Shown here in pieces: positions 9,758 to 18,589 of a stretch of DNA of 64,000 nucleotides. A model generated the notes under the pieces. That model made no database searches. It worked only from the letters and a program-made list of their open reading frames with translations, and was not told the DNA's origin. How positions within the stretch are numbered: the first letter of the stretch is position 1; each line of letters opens with the position of its first letter. The stretch spans positions 429,085 to 493,084 of the forward strand of contig NZ_FQVI01000001.1 of NCBI RefSeq assembly GCF_900129135.1, read 5' to 3'. This DNA is from Lactonifactor longoviformis DSM 17459. GTDB lineage: Bacteria > Bacillota > Clostridia > Lachnospirales > Lachnospiraceae. A program made the position numbers and the translations under genes.

Positions 9758-11869
9758 TTATGGTTTTCCTCTCAATACCACCAGTCCGTCGGCGGCACTG
9801 ACCCCCTCTTTTTCGGGGTATACAAATACAGGGTTAATATCCATTTCCACCAGGGTATCCTTATATTCTGCAGCCAGATTGCTTACCTGTACCAGCACCC
9901 GGGCCAGAGCCTCTGTGTCAAGGGGCGGTTTCCCTCTGTAGCCGCGAAACAGCTTGCTGCCCTTTAGCGAGAGTATCATCTCCCTGGCCTCCCATTGATT
10001 CAGAGGGGCGGGATAGAGGGCGGCGTCCTGGAATACCTCGGTAAAGATACCTCCCAGGCCCGTGAGAATCATGGGTCCAAGCTGAGGGTCACAGGTTACC
10101 CCTACAATGGCCTCCAGGCCCGGTTCCAGCATTTTCTGAACCAGAACCCCGTGGATCAAGGCCTGAGGATTATACTTCCTCCCGTTTTCCAGGATTTTGC
10201 GGTACGCAGTTCTCACCTCTTCTTCGCAGGCAATCCCTACTATCACGCCTCCCGCTTCTGATTTATGGAGAATATCCCCGGATTCTATCTTCAGCACCAC
10301 CGGATAGCCGATGACAGCCGCAGCCTGCACCGCCTCTTCCTCTGTCTCTGCTATTTCCTCAGGTGGACAGGGAATCCCGAATTTCTGAAACAGCAGCTTT
10401 GACTCATGCTCTGACAGGGCAGTTTTTACCGGTTCCTTCCCGCAGACCTCTGTTTTAGTTACAATAGAGAGCGTCCGGTTTTCCATGGTCTCCAGATAGT
10501 CTGTGTAATCCAGCAGTTTTTTTATGACCCGGTATCCATAGTGGGGCGGAGGGAGAATGGGTACCCCTACGGCCCGCAGACGTTCCAGCACCTCTTCCTC
10601 TCTGCTGGACTCAATTAACGGCACCACGGCCACAGGCTTTTTCTGTTCCTTCTCACAGTGCCGGATCAGACCGTTCAGGAAATCATAGATGGTGATATCT
10701 GAAATCTTTTTAGTGATCTGCAGGGAGGTGATAAGCATCTCAATGCCCGGATCCTCCAGCACAATATCAGCCACCCGTTCAAAGGTATCCCCGTTGGAGC
10801 CTCCGGTGAGATCCATTGGATTCTGGGCTGTGGCAAAGGCTGGGAGGACTTCCCGCAGTTTCTCTGCTGTCTCCGGGGAAAAGTCCGGCAGCTTCAGCCC
10901 GTGAAGATATCCCGCGTCCGCGGAGATGGTAGTTTCGCCTCCGGATATATTGACAAAGGCCAGCTTATTGCTTCTGGGAAGCACCGGCAGAGTTGCAATA
11001 GCGGTACAGACAGAGAGCAGTTCCTCCAGGTCATCCACCCGGATGACGCCGAATTTGCGGAAAAATGCATCTACATTTTTATCGGAACCGCTGAGGTTTC
11101 CAGTGTGGGAAGCTGCCGCTCTGCTGCCCTTTTCCGACCGCCCGGCTTTCAGCACCACCACAGGTTTTTTCTTTTCTGCGGCTTTTTTCAGCACTGCGGC
11201 GAATTTCTCCGGATTCTGAATCCCCTCAACATAGGCCGCCACCACCCGGGTATCTTCGTCATCCACCAAAAATTCCAGATAATCCTCAATATTTACAATT
11301 TTACAGTTCCCCGCAGAGATAACGTAGGAGAAGCTGGTCTTCTCGCTCTCCATCAAAGCCATACAGACCTGCCCGCTCTGGGATACCAGACCTACCCTGC
11401 CGGCGGATTCCCTGGCATGAAAGAGGAATCCAAAAGCGAATACCCGGTCCACAAAATTCAGAAATCCGGCGCAGTTTGGGCCCATTAGGGCCAGATCCAG
11501 TCTCCGGCACTGGGCGATCAGCTCCTCTTCCAGCTTTTTATCTTCTTCTTTCCCGGTTTCCCCATATCCGCTGGCAAATACAACAGCACCTTTTGCCCCC
11601 TTTTGGGCCGCTTCCTCTAAAAGACCGGCGACTGTCTGTTTGGGGGTGCAGAGCACCGCCAGATCGATGGTTCCCGGCAGTTCACTCAAGGTATGGTAAC
11701 AGGGGATCCCGAATACTGTTTCATTTTTCAGACTGACCAGATACAGGTCCTCACGGCGTTTGCCGCACTGTTCAATAAACATTCTGCTGGCGAATCCTGC
11801 CATAGTTTCTTTTTCTGTCGCTCCGACAATTGCTATTTTTTTCGGGCGCAGGAGCCGGTTTAAGTCCAC
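9758..11869 (-). CDS. ADP-forming acyl-CoA synthetase (alpha-beta fusion), 703 aa
   Basis: An NDP-forming acyl-CoA ligase that works in the energy-conserving direction: acyl-CoA + ADP + Pi to acid + ATP + CoA. Residues about 1-460 are the alpha part: CoA-binding Rossmann start IAIVGAT, VSQSGQ, and the phosphohistidine segment AASHTGNLSGS. Residues about 480-703 are the beta part, an ATP-grasp domain with VVLKIESGDILHKSEAGGV. The start is a GTG 7 bases after AGGGGG. It follows the oxidoreductase gamma subunit by 15 bp, so the pair turns a 2-oxoacid into an organic acid with substrate-level phosphorylation. The acyl specificity is unknown; branched or aromatic acyl groups are as likely as acetyl. 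Confidence 0.9.
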   Translation of the reverse strand: MDLNRLLRPKKIAIVGATEKETMAGFASRMFIEQCGKRREDLYLVSLKNETVFGIPCYHTLSELPGTIDLAVLCTPKQTVAGLLEEAAQKGAKGAVVFASGYGETGKEEDKKLEEELIAQCRRLDLALMGPNCAGFLNFVDRVFAFGFLFHARESAGRVGLVSQSGQVCMALMESEKTSFSYVISAGNCKIVNIEDYLEFLVDDEDTRVVAAYVEGIQNPEKFAAVLKKAAEKKKPVVVLKAGRSEKGSRAAASHTGNLSGSDKNVDAFFRKFGVIRVDDLEELLSVCTAIATLPVLPRSNKLAFVNISGGETTISADAGYLHGLKLPDFSPETAEKLREVLPAFATAQNPMDLTGGSNGDTFERVADIVLEDPGIEMLITSLQITKKISDITIYDFLNGLIRHCEKEQKKPVAVVPLIESSREEEVLERLRAVGVPILPPPHYGYRVIKKLLDYTDYLETMENRTLSIVTKTEVCGKEPVKTALSEHESKLLFQKFGIPCPPEEIAETEEEAVQAAAVIGYPVVLKIESGDILHKSEAGGVIVGIACEEEVRTAYRKILENGRKYNPQALIHGVLVQKMLEPGLEAIVGVTCDPQLGPMILTGLGGIFTEVFQDAALYPAPLNQWEAREMILSLKGSKLFRGYRGKPPLDTEALARVLVQVSNLAAEYKDTLVEMDINPVFVYPEKEGVSAADGLVVLRGKP

Positions 11870-11884
11870 ATAGTTTCCCCCTCT

Positions 11885-12424
11885 CTATACTGCCTCATAC
11901 CCGGCACGATATGCCGCTTTATTTTTCTCATTGTACTTTCCTTTTCCCTTTTTCTCGAAGAAGCCGCACATGGCCTCCTCCAGTTCCTCCCTGGTAAAGA
12001 GCTTCTCTCTTCTGGCCAGCGCCCCCAGGACGGCGATGTTTGCTCCCTTGGGATTCTCTGCCTCTGCAGCCAGTTGATTGGCCGCCACGGGAATGGCCTG
12101 GATATCCTCCCTGAAGCTGCGGCCGGGGTCTACCATATCGGAGTTATAATAGAGGACTCCTCCGGGCTTCAGCATATCTTCAAACCGATCCAGGGAAGGT
12201 TCATTCATTGCAATCAAAAGATCCAGCTCGCTGCAGTATGGGTTCCCGATTTCTTCATCGCTGATTTTCACATTGCAGTTAGCGGTTCCCCCACGCATCT
12301 CCGCGCCGTAGGAGGGATACCAGGTCAGCCTGCAGCCCTTTTGGTATGCCGCCTGAGCCAGTATCAGCCCTGTGGTCAGCACTCCCTGGCCGCCGAAACC
12401 AGCACAAATAATTTCTGTAGTCAT
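11885..12424 (-). CDS. 2-oxoacid:ferredoxin oxidoreductase gamma subunit, 179 aa
   Basis: The POR_N gamma domain protein of a four-subunit 2-oxoacid:acceptor oxidoreductase. The family start ICAGFGGQGVLTTG is present, followed by SYGAEMRGGTANC, as in VorC/KorC subunits. Length is normal. It lies 14 bp after the beta subunit and 15 bp before the acyl-CoA synthetase. It completes the CoA-dependent oxidative decarboxylase encoded by this operon. Confidence 0.92.
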   Translation of the reverse strand: MTTEIICAGFGGQGVLTTGLILAQAAYQKGCRLTWYPSYGAEMRGGTANCNVKISDEEIGNPYCSELDLLIAMNEPSLDRFEDMLKPGGVLYYNSDMVDPGRSFREDIQAIPVAANQLAAEAENPKGANIAVLGALARREKLFTREELEEAMCGFFEKKGKGKYNEKNKAAYRAGYEAV

Positions 12425-12438
12425 ATGCTCCTCCTTTC

Positions 12439-13164
12439 TTATCCTATAAATTCCCCTGTCGGGAATACCGGCAGAATCGTTTCTTTGATATATGCAGCAG
12501 CCACACCGGGATCCATATTCCAGTTGGTGGGACAGGGGGAGAGAAGCTCGATAAAGCTGTATCCTTCCCCGTTCATCTGCTTTTCCAATGCTTTACTAAT
12601 ATATTTCCTGGCCTTCTTAATATTCCCCGCATCGCAGAGAGCTGCTCTTGCCAGATACGAGATATCCATATCCTTCAGCATCCTGACCACATCCATGGTG
12701 GCTCCTCCTTCTTTCATGCTTTTCCCATGGATGGAGGAGCTGGTAACCTGCCCCTGCAGAGAAGTGGGGGACATCTGGCCCCCGGTCATGCCGAAGACAC
12801 AGTTGTTCAGCACAATGACTGTAATGTTGTCATTTCTTCTGGCTGAATGAAGGGTTTCCGCGATACCGATGGAATATGCCGCCCCGTCCCCCAGATAGGC
12901 AATCACCGGCTGGGAGGGTCTTGCCATCTTTACTCCCACTGCAGTTGCCACCGGTCTTCCGTGGGCTGCCTCTATGGTATCGTAGCGCCACACATCAATG
13001 GGCATTCCGCCGCAGGCCACATCCAGGGAAATAATGACCTGTTCCTCTAAAGCAAGCTCCTGAAGAGCTTCGCCGATCAGACGGATAGCAATCCCGTGGC
13101 CGCAGCCAGGACAGAAGGAATGGCCGTCTGTATATGTAATCCGTTCCGGTGCCTTAATAACCAT
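12439..13164 (-). CDS. 2-oxoacid:ferredoxin oxidoreductase beta subunit (TPP-binding), 241 aa
   Basis: The thiamine-diphosphate subunit. The N-terminus has FCPGCGHG. The cofactor motif is GDGAAYSIG followed by LNNCVFGMTGGQ. It starts directly after the alpha stop (TAG then ATG), with AAGGAGG lying inside the end of alpha, which indicates translational coupling. Together with alpha, gamma and the ferredoxin subunit it forms a VOR/KOR-type complex that cleaves a 2-oxoacid to acyl-CoA, CO2 and reduced ferredoxin. Confidence 0.92.
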   Translation of the reverse strand: MVIKAPERITYTDGHSFCPGCGHGIAIRLIGEALQELALEEQVIISLDVACGGMPIDVWRYDTIEAAHGRPVATAVGVKMARPSQPVIAYLGDGAAYSIGIAETLHSARRNDNITVIVLNNCVFGMTGGQMSPTSLQGQVTSSSIHGKSMKEGGATMDVVRMLKDMDISYLARAALCDAGNIKKARKYISKALEKQMNGEGYSFIELLSPCPTNWNMDPGVAAAYIKETILPVFPTGEFIG

Positions 13165-14241
13165 CTAAAATACCTCCTTATCCATCTTGCCTTCTAATAT
13201 TTCAACGGCATACTTCACTACATCCGCGCTCTTAGGAACCTTGATTCCGGTTCCGTATGTGTATACCGGATATCTGCAGTCCACAGCAAGCTTCACGTCC
13301 TCCGCCATCTGTCCGGTAATGCTCATCTCCACGGTCATCAGTGCTTTGCATTCCCCGGAGAGCTCTGCGAATGCTTTTTTCGGATAGGGATAGATGGAGA
13401 TGGGCCGTATCAGTCCCAGGGGAACTCCCTGGCTTCTGGCCTTTCGCACCGCCTCCTTGCATACTCTGGCACTGATTCCATATGCCACCAGCACCAGCTG
13501 GGCATCCTCCACATGGATCGCCTCGTAACGCTGTTCATTCTCCGTCATTCTCTGGTATTTGTCCCGCAGAAACGAATTATAGTCATCCATATAATAGAAC
13601 ACATTCGTTATTTTTTTAGACTCGTCATCGCCCTTGCAGCCTTTCACCGTCCAGTCATCCCGGTCGATGTCAACCTCCTCCATAGGCGGAAAGCTGACTG
13701 GCTCTACCATCTGCCCGATGGCGGCATCGGATAAGATAATCACCGGATGCCTGTATTTCTCTGCCAAAGGAAAGGCTTCCATCATCAGGTCCACGCTCTC
13801 CTGTACCGATGCCGGTGCCAGCACCAGAAGATGAGAGTCTCCGTGGCCGTTGCCTCTGGTGACCAGCTTATAGTCACACTGTCCCTGGCTGATTTCTCCG
13901 ATCCCGCTTCCGAACCGGGCCACGTCTACGATGACTGCCGGGATATCCCCTGCGATAAGATAGGAGATGCCCTCCTGAAGCAGTGAAAATCCGGGACCGG
14001 AGGATGAGGTCATCGCCCTGGCGCCCGCGGAGGCAGCGCCCAGAACCATATTGATCGCTGCCAGTTCTGATTCTGACTGTACAAAAGCGCCTCCCGCTTC
14101 CTTCATCCGCCAGCTTAAATATTCCAGAATCTCATTCTGAGGTGTAATGGGATAGCCGCTGAAAAAACGGCAGCCCGCACGGACCATAGCCTCTGCCAGG
14201 GCTTCATTTCCCTTCATTAACCCTTTTTCCATAGTTTGCAT
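13165..14241 (-). CDS. 2-oxoacid:ferredoxin oxidoreductase alpha subunit (VorB/KorA-like), 358 aa
   Basis: The pyrimidine-binding and transketolase-C part of the enzyme. Family landmarks are KGNEALAEAMVRAG at the start, FSGYPITPQNE, and the active-site loop SSGPGFSLLQEG. The C-terminal third contains the conserved YGISARVCKEA region. AAGGAGG lies 3 bases before the ATG. The alpha size and the separate ferredoxin and gamma genes match VOR/KOR enzymes rather than fused pyruvate:ferredoxin oxidoreductase. Whether the substrate is a branched-chain, aromatic or other 2-oxoacid cannot be fixed. Confidence 0.92.
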   Translation of the reverse strand: MQTMEKGLMKGNEALAEAMVRAGCRFFSGYPITPQNEILEYLSWRMKEAGGAFVQSESELAAINMVLGAASAGARAMTSSSGPGFSLLQEGISYLIAGDIPAVIVDVARFGSGIGEISQGQCDYKLVTRGNGHGDSHLLVLAPASVQESVDLMMEAFPLAEKYRHPVIILSDAAIGQMVEPVSFPPMEEVDIDRDDWTVKGCKGDDESKKITNVFYYMDDYNSFLRDKYQRMTENEQRYEAIHVEDAQLVLVAYGISARVCKEAVRKARSQGVPLGLIRPISIYPYPKKAFAELSGECKALMTVEMSITGQMAEDVKLAVDCRYPVYTYGTGIKVPKSADVVKYAVEILEGKMDKEVF

Positions 14242-14249
14242 ATTCCTCC

Positions 14250-14465
14250 TTACGCTCCTTTTTCCGGTTTACATACTTCAAATACATAGTCGGGACAGAC
14301 GGTATAGCAGGTTGCACAGGCAATGCATTTCTCCTGATCCACCTGGATCACTTCATACCCTTTTTTGTTGCTTGTGCCCGATTTTGAGATTGCGCCTTTG
14401 GGACACGCACGTATGCAGTTGTAACAGCCTTTACATCTTTGCAGTTGCAATACAATTTTTTCCAT
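14250..14465 (-). CDS. Ferredoxin-type delta subunit, 2x[4Fe-4S], 71 aa
   Basis: A small dicluster ferredoxin with two CxxCxxCxxxCP-type motifs: CKGCYNCIRACPKG near the start and CIACATCYTVCPDY near the end. This is the usual delta subunit of KOR/VOR complexes and passes electrons from the TPP site to soluble ferredoxin. It is the first gene of the operon, 8 bp before the alpha subunit, and lies 85 bp downstream of the MerR-type promoter. Confidence 0.93.
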   Translation of the reverse strand: MEKIVLQLQRCKGCYNCIRACPKGAISKSGTSNKKGYEVIQVDQEKCIACATCYTVCPDYVFEVCKPEKGA

Positions 14466-14549
14466 TTTATTCTCCCTTTCTACTTTTTGCGCGCAATTGT
14501 GCTACTTGTCTAAAAAAATGCATTTTTACCTTTAATATTTAGTAATTTT

Positions 14550-14580
14550 ATGTTACAATATCCCCTAAGGGGAGAGTCAA
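14550..14580 (-). promoter_or_regulatory. MerR-type promoter/operator with 19-bp spacer
   Basis: Reading the minus strand, a -35 TTGACT (14580-14575) is followed by exactly 19 bases and a -10 TAACAT (14555-14550). The spacer contains the dyad TCCCCTTAGGGGA. A 19-20 bp spacer with a central palindrome is the hallmark of promoters that MerR-family activators untwist. The MerR gene starts 17 bp to the right on the other strand, so the site most probably controls the nine-gene fermentation operon. Confidence 0.85.
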
Positions 14581-14596
14581 TAGGAAGTTAAAATTT

Positions 14597-15451
14597 ATGA
14601 AAAAATATTATAAAATCGGAGAAATAGCAAAAATCAAACATGTGACCATCAAAGCCCTTCGCTTCTATGACCGGGTAGGACTGCTGAAGCCCGCCTATGT
14701 AGATCCTGAAACCGGATACCGGTACTACAGCTCGGAACAGCTGTTTCAGGTAGAGATGATACTGTATCTGCGCAGACTCAATGTCTCGGTGGCAGAGATT
14801 AAGTTTCTGTTTGAACACTCAGAACTACCTGCCTGGAATGAGGCATTTGAAACCCTGCAGACCGCTATGGAGGAAAAACTGGTCTCTCTCCAGAGGGATG
14901 TGCTGAAGCTTAGAATGTTTCAGGCCCATATTTCTTCCATTGAAAAAATACGGAATCTGGATGGTTTTTACCTCCGGCCCATGGAAGAGAGGAAGATCCT
15001 GAGCGTCCCCTGTACCTGTCCGCCATCCTCCAGCGAGGCTGTCAGCCGTTTTCAGGGGCTGTACCAGGAAATTGCCCGGGAAAATCAGGTCACCACTTAT
15101 CAGTCCGGATCCCTTTTTTCCTGCGGGTTCCCCTACCAGGAACTGGTTCGGACAGAGATTTTCCTGGATATTAATTCCGTGGCTCAGGACCCTCCCATGC
15201 CCTCCAGGGTTCTTCCGGCCGGTACCTACCTCTGTCTGAACCATCAGAATTCTGATTTTGAGAACAACTCAGCCTACGAGGATGCGGCTGAGGCACTGCT
15301 GCAGTTTATCCGCAAGAGACATATAAAACCTCTTCTGATTCTGGAAAAGGAGGCTTTTCTGGATTTTATCGGATATACCAGACCGCTCACAGCCTTCCAG
15401 GTACTGCTTCAGGAAGACCAGATACCGGGAGATATTCCATTCATCGACTGA
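14597..15451 (+). CDS. MerR-family transcriptional regulator with C-terminal effector domain, 284 aa
   Basis: The N-terminal winged helix-turn-helix is typical (KIGEIAKIKHVTIKALRFYDRVGLL). It is followed by a dimerising coiled coil (about residues 75-115) and a C-terminal domain of about 160 residues that looks GyrI/BmrR-like (LPAGTYLCLNHQ). BmrR-type proteins bind hydrophobic or cationic small molecules. AGGAAG precedes the start. It is divergent from the fermentation operon and co-directional with an esterase and an acyltransferase, so it may sense a lipophilic acyl compound handled by these genes (inference). Confidence 0.88.
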   Translation: MKKYYKIGEIAKIKHVTIKALRFYDRVGLLKPAYVDPETGYRYYSSEQLFQVEMILYLRRLNVSVAEIKFLFEHSELPAWNEAFETLQTAMEEKLVSLQRDVLKLRMFQAHISSIEKIRNLDGFYLRPMEERKILSVPCTCPPSSSEAVSRFQGLYQEIARENQVTTYQSGSLFSCGFPYQELVRTEIFLDINSVAQDPPMPSRVLPAGTYLCLNHQNSDFENNSAYEDAAEALLQFIRKRHIKPLLILEKEAFLDFIGYTRPLTAFQVLLQEDQIPGDIPFID

Positions 15452-15491
15452 GACTATTTTCCGCACAGATAAGATATGGAGAAAAATACTT

Positions 15492-16424
15492 ATGAATTAT
15501 GCAGTGAAAAAAATACTGAAGGCACTTTCCTACGGCCCTCTGGATGTACAGGCTGAGAGACGGCTTGCCGAGCTCAAGAAGCTGGATCCTATGCGTATCT
15601 TCGCCAGGAAGCTGGACGTACATATTATGAACGGAACCCATGAGGTTCCGGTACGGATTTACTTCCCCACCCAGAAAATGCTGGAGGAAGAGCTGGTATT
15701 TCAGTACAGCGGAAAGGTGCTTTTATTTTTCCACGGGGGTGGGTGGGTCACAGAAAGCGTAGAAACTTATGACCGCATATGTTCCCGCATGGCCCAGTCC
15801 ACGAATCAGCTGGTACTCTCCGTGGAATACCGGAAGGCCCCGGAGCACCGTTTCCCCACTGCCCTGATGGACGGGTACGCAGTTGCCGAGGTCTTATTTT
15901 CCGGCCAATATCTAAAAGGGGTAAGACCGGAGAATATCACGCTTATGGGAGACAGCGCCGGCGGCAGTCTGACTGCCGCCCTTACGCTTCTGGCCAGGGA
16001 CCGGAACGCTTTTTGGCCCCGACAGCAGATTTTAATCTATCCCGCATTGTGGAACGACTATACTGAGACCTCCCCCTTCCCCTCCGTACGGGAGAACGGC
16101 CGGGATTATCTCCTCACTGCGGTTAAGATGGAGGAATATATGAATCTGTACCAGAGCAGCGCGGAGGATCGGAACAGCCCCTATTTTGCCCCCCTTCTCT
16201 CAGAGCATCTGGAAGATCTTCCCCGCACCCTGATTCTTACCGCTCAATACGATCCCCTCAGAGATGAGGGGGAAGAGTTCGGGCGAAAACTGAAGGAAGC
16301 CGGAAATGAGGTTACGGTCAAAAGAATCGAACATGCCCTGCATGGATATTTTGCTCTTGGCATAAAATATCTGTATGTGCAGGAAAGCTTAGAGATTATC
16401 AATCAGTTTTTAAAGGAGGCGTAG
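15492..16424 (+). CDS. Alpha/beta hydrolase, HSL-type esterase, 310 aa
   Basis: A cytoplasmic carboxylesterase of the hormone-sensitive-lipase group. The oxyanion-hole motif FHGGGW (about residues 80-85), nucleophile elbow GDSAGG (Ser about 157), acid in QYDPLRDEG and histidine in ALHGYF are all present in order. It starts 40 bp after the MerR stop and ends 3 bp before the acyltransferase, so the three form an operon. Natural substrates of the family are short- to medium-chain acyl esters. Confidence 0.87.
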   Translation: MNYAVKKILKALSYGPLDVQAERRLAELKKLDPMRIFARKLDVHIMNGTHEVPVRIYFPTQKMLEEELVFQYSGKVLLFFHGGGWVTESVETYDRICSRMAQSTNQLVLSVEYRKAPEHRFPTALMDGYAVAEVLFSGQYLKGVRPENITLMGDSAGGSLTAALTLLARDRNAFWPRQQILIYPALWNDYTETSPFPSVRENGRDYLLTAVKMEEYMNLYQSSAEDRNSPYFAPLLSEHLEDLPRTLILTAQYDPLRDEGEEFGRKLKEAGNEVTVKRIEHALHGYFALGIKYLYVQESLEIINQFLKEA

Positions 16425-16427
16425 CGA

Positions 16428-17672
16428 ATGTATCCCCCCAAGAGAATACGAAGAAAACTTGACAATGCGGCACTTGCATTTCCCGCAGCAGCCGGGAAGA
16501 AGGACAGCAGGGTGTTCCGGGTGTACTGCAGCCTGAACGAGCCCGTTCAGCCCCGGGTCCTGCAAAAAGCGTTAGAGCAAGTAATTTTGAAGTATCCTCT
16601 GTTCCAATGCAGATTAAAAAGAGGATACTTCTGGTATTATTTTGAGCCAAGCAGTATCCGTCCTGTGATTAAGAAGGAGAAGGGAGTGCCCTGCAGCGCC
16701 ATGTATTCGCCCGGCCGGGATAATCTTCTCTATCAGGTTACCTACAACCTGGACAGTATTCATCTGGAGGTGTTTCACGCTTTGACAGACGGCACCGGGG
16801 CGTTTTGCTTTTTGGCAGATCTTGTGAAAGCTTATCTGCGGCTCCTGCACGGGATCGAAGGGGAGGAGACTGCGGGCGCAGGGACACAGGAAGAACAGGA
16901 GGAGGACAGCTTCTCACGCTACTATTCTCCTGTCCGCACCGCCGTTCAAATCAGAAAAAGCAGCCGTGCCTATCAGATGAAGGGGCGGAAGGTAGCGCAG
17001 GCTGATATGAAAATTATGGAATATACGGTCTCTGTCAAACAGCTTCTGCAGCAAAGCCGTGCCTGCCAGGTTTCTATCACGGTGTATCTGACCGCGGTAC
17101 TGCTTCAGGCACTCTCCCGGAAAATGACGGAAGTCCAAAAGAAAAAGCCGGTTGTGGTCATGATTCCGGTTAACCTGAGAAATTATTATCCCTCGAAATC
17201 CATGACAAATTTTTTCGGCTGGATGGAAATTGAGTATAGATTCCATAAAAAGGATTCCTTTGAGGATATACTGCTGCATGTAAAAAAACGCTTTTCCGAG
17301 GAGCTGCTCCTGGAGCAGGTGGCCTTCCGCATGAACCATTATGTGCGAATTGAAAAAAACCTGCTGCTGCAATACATCCCCCTGGGAATAAAAAACTTCT
17401 TTATCCGGCTTGGAACCGGCCTGGGAAGCGGTAATGTATCCGCTGTATTTTCTAATATGAGCGCCGTCAGAATGCCCAAACCCTATGAGCCGTACATCCG
17501 CCGTTTCGGAGTAATCTCAAGCACAGATAAGCTCCAAATGTGTGCCTGCTCCTACCGGGATACCTTCTATTTCAGCATCACGTCAAAGCTGGAAGACGTA
17601 AGCGTCCAGGAGGATATTCTGTCGTTTCTCAGAGCAGAGGGATTCGATATTTCCGCGCTTCACGAAACGTAA
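16428..17672 (+). CDS. Condensation/alcohol-acyltransferase-like protein, 414 aa
   Basis: A CoA-dependent acyltransferase-superfamily protein. The catalytic HxxxDG motif is visible as HALTDG (about residues 116-121), inside a first half resembling alcohol O-acetyltransferases and WES-type enzymes. The second half has the FSNM segment often near the DFGWG position. It is preceded by GGAGG and coupled to the esterase gene. An esterase next to an acyltransferase suggests making and breaking the same acyl bond (inference). Substrates are unknown. Confidence 0.72.
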   Translation: MYPPKRIRRKLDNAALAFPAAAGKKDSRVFRVYCSLNEPVQPRVLQKALEQVILKYPLFQCRLKRGYFWYYFEPSSIRPVIKKEKGVPCSAMYSPGRDNLLYQVTYNLDSIHLEVFHALTDGTGAFCFLADLVKAYLRLLHGIEGEETAGAGTQEEQEEDSFSRYYSPVRTAVQIRKSSRAYQMKGRKVAQADMKIMEYTVSVKQLLQQSRACQVSITVYLTAVLLQALSRKMTEVQKKKPVVVMIPVNLRNYYPSKSMTNFFGWMEIEYRFHKKDSFEDILLHVKKRFSEELLLEQVAFRMNHYVRIEKNLLLQYIPLGIKNFFIRLGTGLGSGNVSAVFSNMSAVRMPKPYEPYIRRFGVISSTDKLQMCACSYRDTFYFSITSKLEDVSVQEDILSFLRAEGFDISALHET

Positions 17673-17677
17673 ATCAG

Positions 17678-17730
17678 AAAGCGGGGCCCGGCATTGTCTG
17701 AATCTTGTTCCCAATGCCGGGCCCCGCTTT
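17678..17730. terminator. Strong bidirectional intrinsic terminator
   Basis: Perfect 19-bp stem: AAAGCGGGGCCCGGCATTG at 17678-17696 pairs with 17712-17730. It ends in TTT on the plus strand and is flanked by AAA, so it works in both directions. It separates the convergent acyltransferase (+) and prepilin (-) genes. Confidence 0.92.
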
Positions 17731-17754
17731 CGCAGTAACTGCTATACCACATAT

Positions 17755-18570
17755 TTACTTTACTAACTGATACCCCTTCTCCTGCAGCATCTTGTCTGCC
17801 TCCTCATAAGACCCCACAGTGCTAAGCCAGGAGATAGACTTGCCGTACGGTTTCTCCTTTACCCCCTCGGGCAGCTCATATACCTTTCCGTCTACATACA
17901 TAAGAGCTCCCCTCCACTGGGCGTGGGTAGCGGAATTCTCGTTGGTGGCATACATGACCATAGTACCGTCGTTCAGATAATAGGGCCTCCAGTACATCTC
18001 TTTTCCGCCCTCGTAGGCAGTGCCTTTGGTAAACTGAGAGGACACTTTCAGCAGAGATCCCCGTTTATTGTAAAGATCCTCGATCAGGTCCTTCCTATCG
18101 TTATATTTGCTTCCATCCGCCAGTTTTCCATCATAAAAATTCTTGGCAAGCGCCAGATATCCGCCTAAGGAGGTCTCATTACAGGGACAGATAAAGTCTA
18201 TATTCATCTTTCCATCTGCTTCTACAAAAAAGTCTATATCGTATTTTTGATGATATACCGGACATTCTGTGTCTTCCTCCTCACAGTACCCGTGCTCCAC
18301 CATATACCCCAGAATATCCTGCCCCGCCGCCTGCTTCAGCTCTACAATATCTGTGCAGTCTCTCAGGGCATCCTCCCCCGCATAGGCAGCCTTAAAATAC
18401 CGCTGCATGCTGCTCCGGCGCACCTCACAGCTTCTCGTCTTCGCTTTGCTTATGTATCCGGTGAGCGCCGGGATTAAAATAGCCATGAGGATTCCTATAA
18501 TCACAAGCACAACAATAACTTCTACTAAAGTAAACCCTTTTTTCTTCTGTTCTCTTCTGTGTTCCTTCAT
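17755..18570 (-). CDS. Type IV prepilin-like protein, 271 aa
   Basis: The true start is the ATG at 18570 behind CAGGAGAC; the frame extends further upstream without support. Residues 1-40 are a class prepilin leader: basic, then G|FTLVEVIVVLVIIGILMAI. The remaining mature domain has cysteines in CEEEDTEC and FICPC segments, which could form disulfides outside the membrane, and no recognised domain. At 271 residues it is longer than major pilins and may be a minor pilin or pseudopilin. It follows mocA by 19 bp, an odd pairing, and no assembly ATPase or prepilin peptidase is in the window. Confidence 0.8.
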   Translation of the reverse strand: MKEHRREQKKKGFTLVEVIVVLVIIGILMAILIPALTGYISKAKTRSCEVRRSSMQRYFKAAYAGEDALRDCTDIVELKQAAGQDILGYMVEHGYCEEEDTECPVYHQKYDIDFFVEADGKMNIDFICPCNETSLGGYLALAKNFYDGKLADGSKYNDRKDLIEDLYNKRGSLLKVSSQFTKGTAYEGGKEMYWRPYYLNDGTMVMYATNENSATHAQWRGALMYVDGKVYELPEGVKEKPYGKSISWLSTVGSYEEADKMLQEKGYQLVK

Positions 18571-18589
18571 CTCTGTGTCTCCTGACAGC

